Assembly (NCBI GenBank): GCA_025056455.1
Contig: JANWVY010000001.1
Coordinates: 62,001 to 126,000, forward strand
From: Bryobacteraceae bacterium
GTDB lineage: Bacteria; Acidobacteriota; Terriglobia; Bryobacterales; Bryobacteraceae
Length of the DNA: 64,000 bases
Direction of reading: 5' to 3'
The notes under the pieces: model-generated
The model's input: only the letters and a program-made list of their open reading frames with translations
Database searches by the model: none
Told to the model about the DNA's origin: nothing
Part shown: piece by piece, positions 8,830-19,200 of the stretch
How positions within the stretch are numbered: position 1 is the stretch's first letter
Layout: each line of letters begins with the position of its first letter
Made by a program: the position numbers and the translations under genes

Positions 8830-9025
8830 TTCTAGGCCAGCATACCAATCTTTCTCCCGATTCTTAATCCGCTTCGTGTGTCCCAACCTGACGGCGTTGG
8901 AGCGTACCGGTTTTTGGCTTGCAGCCCGGCCCGCTCCTGCGCCATAGTGAAGAGGGGCTTCGGCGGGCTTCGGCACCACAGGAGGCGCCAGCTCTTTTTG
9001 CAAGCTATGGATCACGATAGGCGAC

Positions 9026-10270
9026 ATGGCGGACACGCTTCTCTATCTTACGGAGCTACAGGGCTTGAAAGTCTTCGATCTGAAACACCGCCCGCTTGGC
9101 CGCGTGGTGGAAGCCGCCCTTGTGCCCATGGTCGATCCCTCTCGCGTCGATCGCTTCATGATTGGTGGCGACAGAGCTTGGTTCACGTTCCGCTATGACC
9201 AAGTCCGCTCGATTTCGCTGCGGGGAATTGAACTTTCTGACGAGCTGCTAACTCCCTATCACGCCGATGAATACATGCTGCGCTTAGTGCGCGATCTGCT
9301 GGACCAGCAGATTATTGACGCACATGGCCGGAAGGTGGTCCGAGTGACCGACGTCACTTTTGAAATCCGGCAGGCCGAGGGCTATCAGGCTTTGTTCGTC
9401 ACCGAAGTCGATGTTGGGTTACGAAGCGTTTTTCGGCGCTTGTTTCAGGGAGTGCTGCCCCGGAGCTGGATTCGCAAGCTTCAGGAGCCCATTCCGGTGA
9501 ATTCCATCAGCTGGCAGTTTTGCAACATCATTGAGCCGGATCCCATGCGCCGCCTGCGGCTCAACATTACCCCTGATCAGCTGGAAAAAATGCATCCGGC
9601 CGATCTAGCGGATATTGTCGAAGAGCTAGGACCCGATGCGCGCGAAGCGGTGATCACGGCACTGGACAGCGAAACCGCAGCCGAAACTCTCTCCGAAGTC
9701 GACATCGGGATTCAAGCCCGCATTCTCGAATCGCTCGAAGCGGAGAAAGCGGCCGAAATCATCGAAGAGATGGCTCCCGATCAAGCAGCTGACGTGCTCC
9801 AGGAGTTAGAAGAGGAAACGTCGGAAGAGATTCTCGAAGAAATGGAGTCTGAGCCGAAATTGGAAGTGCAGGAACTGCTTGAGTACGACGAAGACACGGC
9901 AGGCGGTATGATGACCACTGATTTCGTCGCCTTACCTGAGGAAGTGCGCGTTGCGGATGCAGTCCGTCACATTCGCCAGGCGCAAGAGACGGTAGAATTG
10001 CTCCACGCTGTGGTGGTCGTGGACCGCGCGGACCGCTTTGTCGGAGTCGTGCCCTTTAGCCGGATGTTCACAGCAGCCCCGGATCAGACGCTGGGTGAGC
10101 TGGCCGACCGCCAGGCGCAGTGCGTTCTTGATACGGCGCCAGAGTCCCAGGTTACGGAGATCTTCGACAAGTACAGTTTGTTGTGCCTGCCCGTGGTTGA
10201 CGAACAGTCGCGTGTGGTTGGGATGATCACCGCGGATGATGTGATCTCCGTTCTGAGGCGGGGTAAATGA
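9026..10270 (+). CDS. PRC-barrel / MgtE_N / CBS-pair magnesium-sensor-like cytosolic protein
   Basis: A soluble 414-residue protein equivalent to the cytosolic gate of MgtE Mg2+ channels, without the channel's membrane domain. Two PRC-barrel-like segments lie at about 5-75 and 85-155, an acidic helical MgtE_N superhelix at about 178-285 (MHPADLADIVEELGPD), then the YDEDTAGGMMT linker and two CBS domains (about 295-350 and 355-412). In MgtE these domains bind Mg2+ and close the pore. Here the next gene, overlapping by 4 bp, is an Nramp-like transporter, so this protein probably senses Mg2+ or a nucleotide for that transporter. Confidence 0.85.
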   Translation: MADTLLYLTELQGLKVFDLKHRPLGRVVEAALVPMVDPSRVDRFMIGGDRAWFTFRYDQVRSISLRGIELSDELLTPYHADEYMLRLVRDLLDQQIIDAHGRKVVRVTDVTFEIRQAEGYQALFVTEVDVGLRSVFRRLFQGVLPRSWIRKLQEPIPVNSISWQFCNIIEPDPMRRLRLNITPDQLEKMHPADLADIVEELGPDAREAVITALDSETAAETLSEVDIGIQARILESLEAEKAAEIIEEMAPDQAADVLQELEEETSEEILEEMESEPKLEVQELLEYDEDTAGGMMTTDFVALPEEVRVADAVRHIRQAQETVELLHAVVVVDRADRFVGVVPFSRMFTAAPDQTLGELADRQAQCVLDTAPESQVTEIFDKYSLLCLPVVDEQSRVVGMITADDVISVLRRGK

Positions 10271-11514
10271 AGCTGTTTCGCCGTTTGCGCCATCACATCA
10301 GCGTCTTTTTCGCCGTGATCGGCCCAGGCTTCATTACCGCCGTGGTGGACAACGACGCGGGGGGCATCTTCACCTACTCCCAGGCTGGGGCGCGCTATGG
10401 CTATTTGCCGCTATGGACCTTAATCCCCATCACGCTCTTGCTCATCGTGACTCAAGAGATGTGCTCGCGCATGGGGGCGGTTACGGGCAAAGGCCTTTCT
10501 GACCTCATTCGCGAGGAGTTCGGCCTCCGTACCACCTTCCTGTTAATGAGCTTGCTGGTGGCGGCTAACCTCACCAATGTGATGGCCAACTTTGCCGGAG
10601 TCGCGAGCTCGTTGGAGATGTTTCACGTCCCACGCTATTTTTCAGTACCCTTGGCAGCGGCTGCGGTCTGGATTCTCATCGTCAAGAGCAATTACCAGCG
10701 CGTGGAAAAGCTGTTTCTTGTGGCTTGCTCGCTCTACGTCTGCTATGTCATCTCTGGCGTTCTGGTGAAGCCCGATTGGAAAGAAGCGGCGATTTACTCC
10801 GTCCGGCCGACGCTCATCTTTGAACCGGGTTACCTGGAGATGCTGATCGGCATGGTGGGCACCTCGGTTGCGCCTTGGATGCAGTTTTATCTTCAGGCCG
10901 CAGTCGTCGAAAAAGGCATCACGGCCAAGGAATACGCCGAGTCGCGGATTGAGGTGATTGTAGGCTGCGTGGTGATGACCGTCATCGCCTTTTTTATCAT
11001 TGTGGCTTGCGCCGGCGCCATTTGGGCGGTTTCCCCGCGCGACATTCAGGACGCCACCGACGCTGCGCATGCCTTGCGGCCCTTCGGCGATTACGCCTAC
11101 CTGCTCTTCAGCGCGGGTTTGTTGAATGCGTCCATTTTCGCCGCGTGTATTTTGCCGCTGTCCACTTCTTACTCGGTATGTGAAGGCCTTGGTTTTGAGT
11201 CCGGCGTCAATCGCAGTTTTCGCGAAGCGCCCATCTTTTATGGCCTATTCACTTTTCTGATCGTGGCGGGCGGCGGCGTGATCTTGATTCCTGGCTTTCC
11301 CCTGGTGCGCATGATTCTTTTAAGCCAGGTCATCAACGGCGCACTATTGCCCTTAGTGCTCGCTTTCATGATCATCCTCGTCAACAAAAAGCGATTGATG
11401 AAGGAGTGGGCCAATACGCCCCTTTACAATGCCGTGGCCTGGACAGCAGTCATTGTCATGAGCGGATTAACTCTGGCGTTAATTGGAATTTCCATCCGCC
11501 AACTCTTCCAGTAA
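10267..11514 (+). CDS. Nramp-superfamily divalent metal transporter (Mg-type candidate)
   Basis: Eleven-helix-type inner-membrane transporter of 415 residues. Two binding-site signatures are altered. The TM1 DPGN motif of classical Mn/Fe Nramps reads DAGG (residues 30-33), and the TM6 MPH motif reads APW (202-204), so the methionine that selects transition metals is missing. Loss of that Met is a feature reported for Nramp-related magnesium transporters. Its start overlaps the MgtE_N/CBS gene by 4 bp. The gene ends 3 bp before the convergent ABC permease. Magnesium as substrate is inference. Confidence 0.88.
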   Translation: MKLFRRLRHHISVFFAVIGPGFITAVVDNDAGGIFTYSQAGARYGYLPLWTLIPITLLLIVTQEMCSRMGAVTGKGLSDLIREEFGLRTTFLLMSLLVAANLTNVMANFAGVASSLEMFHVPRYFSVPLAAAAVWILIVKSNYQRVEKLFLVACSLYVCYVISGVLVKPDWKEAAIYSVRPTLIFEPGYLEMLIGMVGTSVAPWMQFYLQAAVVEKGITAKEYAESRIEVIVGCVVMTVIAFFIIVACAGAIWAVSPRDIQDATDAAHALRPFGDYAYLLFSAGLLNASIFAACILPLSTSYSVCEGLGFESGVNRSFREAPIFYGLFTFLIVAGGGVILIPGFPLVRMILLSQVINGALLPLVLAFMIILVNKKRLMKEWANTPLYNAVAWTAVIVMSGLTLALIGISIRQLFQ

Positions 11515-11517
11515 GCG

Positions 11518-12309
11518 CTAATTCCCGGTCGAACCGTAGGCTCGAATGCCCCGATTCCAGGTCGAAAGGGCGATGAACCAGCTCGTCGCCGTGACCACAG
11601 GCAGCAGCCAGAGGTAGCGAACGTATTGTTCGAAGCGCAACGCGGCCGCGGCCGGATAAAAAGTGGCGAAACCAAAGGGGATAATCCAGCTCAGCAGTAC
11701 CCGGATAAAACCGTTGTAGATATCGAGCGGATACCGCCCGAACTGAATAAAGTTGTAAACCGGCGGCATGATTCCCACACGGTCCTCTACCCAGAAGGAG
11801 ACGGAGGTCAAGACAACGAACACCGCCGTATAGATCATGGCGCCGCACACCACGCCGAGTGCTAAGACCAACCACGCCGCCCCGCTCAGCGGTCTGGGAA
11901 GAAAGGGCATGGCCACGGAAAGAATCGCCAGGCCGAGCACGGCGTCGCCCAGAGCCTCTAGCCGCAGCTGCTCAAAAAGAATTTGAAACAGAGAGTGGAC
12001 GGGCCGCAGCAAAACACGGTCAAACTTACCCTGGATCAAATAGTTATCACTGAACTGGTAGAGGTTGACGCTCACAACGTTGAACACCGACATGGGAAGC
12101 AAGGAAAAGCCATAGAGAAACAGCAGCTCGCCAAAACTCCAACCGGCGACGGCCTGCGTCCGCCCGAAAATCAAATACACCACCGCCAGACCAAAGACCG
12201 TGGCCAGAGTCATAGTGAGGACAGAGATGAAGAAATCCCAACGGTGTTCTAGGCGGATCTTCGCATACTGGAGGAAATAGTGCCAGAACAGCGACACATG
12301 GCGGCGCAT
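11518..12309 (-). CDS. ABC-2 type transporter permease (DUF990-like), subunit 2
   Basis: Integral membrane subunit of 263 residues with about six hydrophobic helices and an N-terminal amphipathic start (HVSLFWHYFLQYAKIRLEHR), typical of ABC-2 permeases related to the DUF990/daunorubicin-type family. It lies 3 bp after the other permease gene on the same strand. With that permease and the ATPase it should form an exporter at the inner membrane. The exported compound is unknown; lipids or polyketide-like molecules are family precedents only. Confidence 0.85.
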   Translation of the reverse strand: MRRHVSLFWHYFLQYAKIRLEHRWDFFISVLTMTLATVFGLAVVYLIFGRTQAVAGWSFGELLFLYGFSLLPMSVFNVVSVNLYQFSDNYLIQGKFDRVLLRPVHSLFQILFEQLRLEALGDAVLGLAILSVAMPFLPRPLSGAAWLVLALGVVCGAMIYTAVFVVLTSVSFWVEDRVGIMPPVYNFIQFGRYPLDIYNGFIRVLLSWIIPFGFATFYPAAAALRFEQYVRYLWLLPVVTATSWFIALSTWNRGIRAYGSTGN

Positions 12310-12312
12310 GAG

Positions 12313-13110
12313 TCAACCTCCATGAATGGTGATGCGACGGCTGACGCGATTCCAAAACCAATTGCTAAACGCCAACAGAAACACGATCCAGAAACATTCC
12401 AGCAGCAGCGTACGTCCGATTTGGGCCCAGGAAATCTTGCCCAGGTAAATTAACATCGGCGTATAGCCAATATGTTCGAAAGGAAGCCAAGAGCTAATCT
12501 CCCGCAGCGGCGCCGGAAACAAGGCCAGCGGCACCAGCAAACCGCTCAGCAGCTCCTGCATCCAGAACTTGAACCGCAACAATCCTTGAATGCTCGTCAG
12601 TTCAATGGCACAAGCGCCGACGAGGAAGTTGACATTGGCGACAATGAGCACGCTACCCAGGAGTGACAGCAAGAACACGCCAAAATGGAGGGCGTCGCGC
12701 GGACCTTGCACGGGAAACACGCTCAGCAGCACCAGGGCCGTTGGAAAGCACAGCAACACGGTCCGGAACGCAGCTTCGCCAAACGCCCGCCCGATATAGC
12801 TCAAGGGCAAGTTCACCGGCCGCAACATTTCCATGCTGATCTTGCCTTCTTGAATCGCCGTGGCCAGGTCCCAATCGATGTTGTTAAAGTACATGGAACG
12901 AATCACCCACCCCACAACCACATAGGTGATGATTTCTTGAAAGCGGAATCCGCCGAACTCCGGATTGGCGGCAAAGACAGACTTCCAGATAAAGTAATAG
13001 ACAGAAACGCTAATGAAGTAGTTGGCAACGCCGGTGTAGTAGCGCAGCCGGTAGGCGAGCATATCCAGAAAGCCCATGCGCGCAAACTCAGCAAACACGC
13101 GCAGGCTCAT
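12313..13110 (-). CDS. ABC-2 type transporter permease, subunit 1
   Basis: 265-residue membrane protein with about six helices and the conserved IRSMYFNNIDWDLATAIQEG-type cytoplasmic segment seen in ABC-2 permeases of this exporter group. It overlaps the ATPase gene by 4 bp upstream and is followed after 3 bp by the second permease, so the three genes are translated as one unit. A heterodimeric permease with one ATPase type is the expected architecture. Confidence 0.85.
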   Translation of the reverse strand: MSLRVFAEFARMGFLDMLAYRLRYYTGVANYFISVSVYYFIWKSVFAANPEFGGFRFQEIITYVVVGWVIRSMYFNNIDWDLATAIQEGKISMEMLRPVNLPLSYIGRAFGEAAFRTVLLCFPTALVLLSVFPVQGPRDALHFGVFLLSLLGSVLIVANVNFLVGACAIELTSIQGLLRFKFWMQELLSGLLVPLALFPAPLREISSWLPFEHIGYTPMLIYLGKISWAQIGRTLLLECFWIVFLLAFSNWFWNRVSRRITIHGG

Positions 13111-14120
13111 CGTGCCTCCTGAAGCACCTGACCAGTGTAGATCTGTTTGACAACTTCCTCGATCGATTGTTCTTCGATTGAGATATCAAGCACCTCGACG
13201 GAATTGACCACGCGGCGGATGACTTCGGCCGTGGAAACCGCCTCGCGAGGAAACGTCAACCGGCAGGTAAGCTCCGAGCAACGTTCGACGCTGACATGGG
13301 GAATGGACATCGCGGCCAGCTTCTGGGCCTGTTCGCGATCGCGAAAATCAAACTTGACGCTGGTTTCACGCCACAACCGCCGCTTTAATTCTTCTAAGGG
13401 TCCGTCAAAAAGCAGTTTCCCCCGATCGATGACCATCAAACGCCGGCACAGCTCTTCAATATCGGCGAGGTCGTGCGTCGTCAACAGAATGGTCGTCCCG
13501 TATTGCTGGTTCACTTGCTTCAGAAAGGCGCGAATGTGGTCCTTGGCGACAATGTCTAAACCAATAGTCGGCTCGTCCAGAAATAACAGCGGAGGGTTAT
13601 GAATCAAGGATGCGGCCACGTCACAGCGCATGCGCTCGCCGAGGCTTAATTTGCGCACTGGCGTGTTCAGGTAGCGCTTGAGCTCTAGCACCTCGTCAAA
13701 CTGCTTCATCCGCGCCTCGTAATCGGCATCGGAAACGTCATAAATTTTTTTGAGCAGGCGGAACGATTCAATGACGGCGATGTCCCACCACAGCTGCGTG
13801 CGTTGTCCGAACACCACGCCAATCGTCTTGGTGTAGCGGGAGCGTTCTTCAAAAGGCCGGAAACCATTCGAAATGACGCGGCCGCTGGTGGGCATCAAGA
13901 TGCCCGTGAGCATTTTGATCGTAGTGGATTTTCCCGCCCCGTTTGGACCAATGTAGCCGACCATGTCGCCGGCGGGAATCTCGAAACTGATGGAGTCAAC
14001 AGCGCGAACTGTCTGGTACTTGCGATAGAAGAGATTTTGCAGCGCGCCCCGGACACCTTCCCGGCGCTGGGGAATGCGGAATTCCTTAACAAGTTCCGCC
14101 ACCTCAATTCGCGCCGCCAC
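13107..14120 (-). CDS. ABC transporter ATP-binding protein (ABC-2 exporter)
   Basis: Energises the adjacent ABC-2 permeases. The 337 residues hold Walker A GPNGAGKST (58-66), a LSLGE signature followed by RMRCDVAASL, Walker B LLFLDEPTIGLD and an H-loop TTHD. A C-terminal extension of about 80 residues after the nucleotide-binding domain is typical of DUF990-linked ATPases. It starts at GTG 14120, which lies 6 nt after a TACACT box and lacks a Shine-Dalgarno. Confidence 0.9.
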   Translation of the reverse strand: MAARIEVAELVKEFRIPQRREGVRGALQNLFYRKYQTVRAVDSISFEIPAGDMVGYIGPNGAGKSTTIKMLTGILMPTSGRVISNGFRPFEERSRYTKTIGVVFGQRTQLWWDIAVIESFRLLKKIYDVSDADYEARMKQFDEVLELKRYLNTPVRKLSLGERMRCDVAASLIHNPPLLFLDEPTIGLDIVAKDHIRAFLKQVNQQYGTTILLTTHDLADIEELCRRLMVIDRGKLLFDGPLEELKRRLWRETSVKFDFRDREQAQKLAAMSIPHVSVERCSELTCRLTFPREAVSTAEVIRRVVNSVEVLDISIEEQSIEEVVKQIYTGQVLQEAR

Positions 14121-14126
14121 AGAATC

Positions 14127-14132
14127 AGTGTA
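14127..14132 (-). promoter_or_regulatory. -10-like box TACACT for the ABC-2 exporter operon
   Basis: TACACT on the minus strand, 6 nt before the GTG start of the ATPase. It is the same spacing as for ruvB and the TonB receptor and fits a leaderless transcript. No -35 recognised. Confidence 0.4.
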
Positions 14133-14143
14133 GAAGAAGCGCC

Positions 14144-15178
14144 TTAGTTAAGGAAATACGTGCGGTAGAGAGTGTCGCGCTGTTTCGGGATGAAACCTGC
14201 GTCCCGAATTATACGGCGGAGCTCTTCTTCATTGGCGCGGTTTCGAGCGCCGGCCGCCGAAACCACGTTCTCTTCAATCATGATGGAACCCACATCGTTG
14301 CCGCCAAATCGCAATCCGAGCTGGCAAGTCTTCAAACCCTGAGTAACCCAGGAGGACTGGATGTTTTGGATGTTTTCCAAGTAAAGACGCGAAATGGCCA
14401 GGGTTTTGAGATACTCGACGGCCGTGGCTTCCTGCTTTACAAAACGGCCCAGCGAAGTATTCTCGCGCTGGAAGGACCAGGGAATAAACGCCGTAAATCC
14501 GCCTGTTTCCGCCTGGATGCGCCGTACCGTCTCGAGGTGGTTCACCCGCTGCTCGATGGTCTCGCCACAACCGAACATCATGGTGGCCGTGGTCCGCATT
14601 CCGAGCCGGTGAGCAGTCCGATGGACGTCTACCCACTCTTGTGTCGAACACTTGAGCCGGCTGATGCGATAGCGCACGGCGTCATCCAAAATCTCCGCGC
14701 CTCCGCCGGGAATGGAGTCAAGCCCCGCGTCTCGCAGCCGCGCGATCGTATCGCGGATGCTCAAGCCGCTGACCTCGGCAATGTTGATGATTTCAGGCGC
14801 CGAAAAACAGTGTAAATGGATCTGCGGGAAGCGCTGTTTGATGGCTCGCAGCATCTGCTCGTACCACTCGATCTTCAACTCCGGGTGCAATCCACCTTGC
14901 ATCAGCACGCCAGTGCCGCCGAGATCCACGGTCTCTTGAATTTTTTCGAGGATGGTTTCAATAGGGAGGATATAACCCTCTTTGTGGCCCAAAGGACGAT
15001 AGAAGGCGCAAAAACTGCAATACTCGGTGCAGAAGTTGGTGTAATTAATGTTTCGGTCAATCACATAGGTGACCACGCCTTCAGGATGAAGCTTGCGGCG
15101 AAGCGAGTCGGCGGCCATGCCCAAACCGATCAGGTCGTTTTCCTGAAATAGATCACAGGCTTCTCGGTGGCTCATCAT
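14144..15178 (-). CDS. mqnC: Cyclic dehypoxanthinyl futalosine synthase
   Basis: Radical SAM enzyme that cyclises dehypoxanthinyl futalosine in the futalosine route to menaquinone. The 344 residues contain the CxxxCxxC cluster motif CTEYCSFC with Cys50, Cys54 and Cys57, the MQGGLHP block and the IPGGGAEIL segment shared with MqnE/CofH relatives. Its start overlaps mqnA by 4 bp, which fixes the assignment as MqnC over the related MqnE. Menaquinone would serve the anaerobic or microaerobic respiratory enzymes seen elsewhere in the window. Confidence 0.92.
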   Translation of the reverse strand: MMSHREACDLFQENDLIGLGMAADSLRRKLHPEGVVTYVIDRNINYTNFCTEYCSFCAFYRPLGHKEGYILPIETILEKIQETVDLGGTGVLMQGGLHPELKIEWYEQMLRAIKQRFPQIHLHCFSAPEIINIAEVSGLSIRDTIARLRDAGLDSIPGGGAEILDDAVRYRISRLKCSTQEWVDVHRTAHRLGMRTTATMMFGCGETIEQRVNHLETVRRIQAETGGFTAFIPWSFQRENTSLGRFVKQEATAVEYLKTLAISRLYLENIQNIQSSWVTQGLKTCQLGLRFGGNDVGSIMIEENVVSAAGARNRANEEELRRIIRDAGFIPKQRDTLYRTYFLN

Positions 15179-16020
15179 ACGGCGACGTTCCCAGCAACAG
15201 GACTCAACACTCTCAGATTATCGAAGGCAGCGGCAAGTTTCAGATAGGCCTGCATTCCTTCCAGATCTCGCGCAGCCAGCTCGTAAGCGATATGGCGCGT
15301 GAGGTAGGCGTAGCCCAAATCGCGGGGAACCTGCCGTTTCGGGCATTCCTCCTCCAGGATGTCGTCTAGATGCGATAAGCCGAAAGCAAGCGAGGCTCGA
15401 AACCACTCATCCTGCCGTGACTCAACAGCCCCCTTGCGGCCCGCCCAGAGGGCGAAGACCATTGGCAAGCCCGTGTAGTTCCACCACTGCTCCCCTAGAT
15501 CCCAGACTTCATACTCCAAGCTGAGCGCAACAGGATCGAGTAGCAGCGCGGGGTCCCCAATGATCAGCGCAGCATCGGCGTCAGACAGCATCTGGCCCAG
15601 GTCCGCACGCGCCGGTTTGATGGTCACCTCACAACCAAAACGCTCGGCCAGCAGCACGCGCGCCAGCATCACCGACGTCCGCGAGCCCACATCGGCAGCG
15701 AGTGTCTGGATGCGGCTCATGGAAACTTTCGAAACCAGGAGAATGCTGCGCACTGGGCCGCGGCAGGCGATCCCGGTCGACGGCAGCCAGTCGAGACCGT
15801 GGCGGGCAATCTCAACTACGGGGAGAATCCCTAGGTCCGCTTGTCCCGAGCACACCCGGTCCGCGCAGGCAGAAGGTAGAGCGTATTCAAGATTCACCAG
15901 CTGGCCGAGCGACGTTTTTTCAAACCCCCAAACCAAGGGAACCGTATTGAGATAGCTGACCGCAGAGACAACCGGAGATTTGTGAATGACAATTGGTTGC
16001 TTCAAGTTTGAGTGTAGCAT
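15175..16020 (-). CDS. mqnA: Chorismate dehydratase (menaquinone biosynthesis)
   Basis: Converts chorismate to 3-enolpyruvylbenzoate, the first committed step of the futalosine menaquinone pathway. The periplasmic-binding-protein-like fold shows the family start SAVSYLNTVPLVWGF, then CSGQADLGILPVVE and GLPMVFALWAGRKG. mqnC follows with a 4-bp overlap. ATG 16020 is given as the outer start. A TACACT box at 16011-16016 lies inside the first codons and is followed after 5 nt by an in-frame TTG at 16005, which may be the real leaderless start and would remove five residues. Confidence 0.9.
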   Translation of the reverse strand: MLHSNLKQPIVIHKSPVVSAVSYLNTVPLVWGFEKTSLGQLVNLEYALPSACADRVCSGQADLGILPVVEIARHGLDWLPSTGIACRGPVRSILLVSKVSMSRIQTLAADVGSRTSVMLARVLLAERFGCEVTIKPARADLGQMLSDADAALIIGDPALLLDPVALSLEYEVWDLGEQWWNYTGLPMVFALWAGRKGAVESRQDEWFRASLAFGLSHLDDILEEECPKRQVPRDLGYAYLTRHIAYELAARDLEGMQAYLKLAAAFDNLRVLSPVAGNVAV

Positions 16021-16190
16021 TCGGCAAGTGACCCTCGGCCTCCCACTTCAAAGATGCTGTCCGGCTGAGAACGGCTTTATTCTGTGGCACCAACAGGCGT
16101 CGAGGGGCGGCCGTTGCAAAGTCCTCTCATCCGGTTGCCCGGGGCTTGAGACCGGCGGCTTCCTGCCTATTGAATACACGCGCGCTGTGA

Positions 16191-16196
16191 TAGCAT
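16191..16196 (+). promoter_or_regulatory. -10-like box TAGCAT upstream of the TonB receptor
   Basis: TAGCAT ends 6 nt before ATG 16203, and TTGAAT at 16170-16175 could be a -35 with a short 15-bp spacer. There is no Shine-Dalgarno between box and ATG, so the mRNA is probably leaderless. Confidence 0.4.
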
Positions 16197-16202
16197 CCCG
16201 CC

Positions 16203-19200
16203 ATGCGGCTCCTATCTGTTGTGCTTGCCCTATTCTGCCTTGGCGCAACCTCCGCTGCTGCGCAGGTGGCCACGGCGACACTCTCTGGTTCGGTCACCGA
16301 TCCGAGTGGCGCGGTCGTAGCGAACGCACAGGTGATGGCCCGAAATGTCCGCACCAACATTGAATGGCGAACCGTGACCAGCAGCGAAGGTCTATATGTC
16401 CTGCCAAACCTCCCTGCTGGCCAATACATGCTCCGCGTCGAGCATCCCGGCTTCCGCAGCGAAACACGTTTCGGCATCCAGCTCGCTGTCGACCAGCGGG
16501 GCCGGGTGGATGTCGTCTTGCAGATCGGGAATGTCAACGAGTCAGTGCAGGTGACTGGCAACACCACCCAGGTAGATGTGGAAAGCTCGGCTGTCGGCCA
16601 GGTGATCGAAAACAAGCGGGTGGTCGAACTGCCTCTCAATGGCCGCAATTTCGTGCAGCTCGCCAGCTTGAGTCCGGGCGCGATGGTTTCCGGTAACAGC
16701 CAGTTCACCAATCAGCCCACTGTTACTGTAAACGGTAACCGCGGTGGCGCCACCGGGTTCACCATTGATGGCGCAGACAACTTTGAACAGAATGCCCAGA
16801 CGGTGCAAGTAAGCCCATCCATAGAAATCATTCAGGAGTTTAAAGTGCAGAGCTCTACCTTCAGCGCCGACGCTGGCCGCCAGGCGGCGATCGTCAGCGT
16901 GATCACCAAGAGCGGCACCAACGAATTCCACGGTAATCTTTTTCACTTTCTTCGTAACCGAGTCTTCGATGCGCGCAATTTCTTTAGCCCCCAATCACGG
17001 CCAGAAGATCGCAAGCGGCACCAGTTTGGCGGCACCTTGGGTGGGCCGATTCGCCGCAACCGCCTCTTCTTCTTTGGCGGCTATGAGGGGTTGCGGCAAC
17101 GTGCAGGCGCTGTCCGCAACAACTTGTCGCCGACGGCCGCGCAACGTGCTGGCGATTACACCGGACAGCCGGCGCTTTTCGATCCGCTTACCACGAACCC
17201 CGCCACGCGCCTGCGTGCACCCTTCGCCGGCAACCAGATTCCGGCAAGTCGCCTCAGCCCGCAAGCGCTCGGCATCCTGGAGTTCATTCCCCTGCCCAAT
17301 GCGCCAGGTGACCGCTTCATTCAAAACACGGTCTCAGTTTCCACGAACGATCAGTACAACGGGCGACTGGATCACCGTCTCAGCGATCGGGACAGCTACG
17401 CCGTACGATTCACCCGCGACAGCCGGACCGAAGTGAACCCGGGCCCTTACGGCATTAGTGGAGGCGATCGCCAGCAGGTGATTAACTACAACGTTTTGGC
17501 ATCCTGGACCCGGACGATCTCGCCGACGAGGCTCAACGACTTCCGCTGGTCGATGGCGCGCTTTGATCTCGATTTCGACACTCTGAGCGCCGGCCTCAAC
17601 GTGATCGACCGGCTCGGCATCCGCGGGCTTGACGGGCGTAAAATCGAGCGAATCGAGGGTTTTCCCATCATCAACGTCACGGGCTATGGCAACTTCGGCG
17701 ACATTGGTATTCGGCCACTCGAGCAAAACTTCAGCACACACAATCTGGTCAACACCTACACCCAGATTGAAGGCAAACACACACTGAAGTTCGGCGGGGA
17801 TGTGCGGCTTTACCGGCGCGCGGCCTTCAATGGGATCAATGCCCGCGGGAATTTCAGTTTTACGGGCATCATGACGCAGAATCCGTTGCAGGCGGCCGGC
17901 ACCGGCCTGGGCTTAGCCGACTTTGTGCTGGGCTATCCATTTTCAGCCTCGCGAAACTTCCCGCGTTTACGCCAAGTGGTGCACTGGCAGAACATCAGCC
18001 TGTTCGCCCAGGATGACTGGAAGGTCACCAAAAAGCTCACCCTGAATCTGGGGGTGCGCTACGAACTCAATCCACAGCCGACCGAGATTCGGAACCGCAT
18101 TGCAAGCTTCGATACCGTCTCGGGCCGTCCGATTGCGGCTACAGGTGCTGACGGAGTCATCGACCGGGACGCTTCGATCTTCTTCAACGCGCTCGAACTC
18201 GAGCATCTAGGCGTGGCCGCCGCCCGCGATCTGGGTTTTCCTGCGCGCGCGCTGCGCGACACTTACTACAAATCCTTCGCGCCCCGCTTTGGCTTTGCCT
18301 ACGATCTCTTCGGAAGGGGCAAAACCGTGCTCCGCGGGGGGTATGGCATCTTCTACACCCTCGTTGGCGGCAACCTCTCCACACAGAGCATCGGGTCCGT
18401 TCCTTTTTTTCGCGGCGAGACCTTCAACAACAACACCACGATCCCGAACCTCACCTTCGCAGATGCGTTCCCGCCATCCACGGCCCTTCCCGTCCCCGAG
18501 CTGTTCGCCTTCCAGCGGGAGTTCCGCAACAGTTATGTGCAGGAGTGGAGCTGGAATGTCCAGCAGCAGCTCGATGCCTCCACCGTGTTTGAGATCGGCT
18601 ATGTGGCCAGCAAGGGCACGGCGCTCGATATCAGCAACTACCAGATTAACCAGCCGCGTACGCCCGGTCCCGGCGCCATTCAGGCGCGGCGCCCATGGCC
18701 ACGCTTCTCTACCATTCAATGGAACACCACAGAAGGCAACTCGATCTATCACTCGCTTCAGATGCGGGTCGAACGCCGTTTTCGCGCCGGGCTCACCTAT
18801 CTGTTTGCCTACACCTTTTCGAAGAACATCGCTTCGGTCGATACCGATCAGGACCCGGTGAACCTTCGCGAAGCGCGGGCGCTAGCCGATTTCGACATCC
18901 CCCACCGCGGGGTGATGAGCTGGGTGTACGAGTTGCCGGTCGGCCGCGGACGACGCTTCGGCCGCAATTGGAGCCGGCCCATGAATGCTCTGCTTGGCGG
19001 CTGGCAACTGGGCGGCATCTTCGCTGTGCAGTCGGGCTCTCCCTTCAATCCAGTCACTGGGAGGGACATTGCCAACAACGGCCGGAACACCCGCCCGGAC
19101 CGCCTAGCGGCAGGCACTGTTGCCAACCCAACGATTGAGCGCTGGTTTGATGCCAGCGCTTTCGCTAACCCGGCCCCCTTCACCTTCGGCAACAGCGGCC

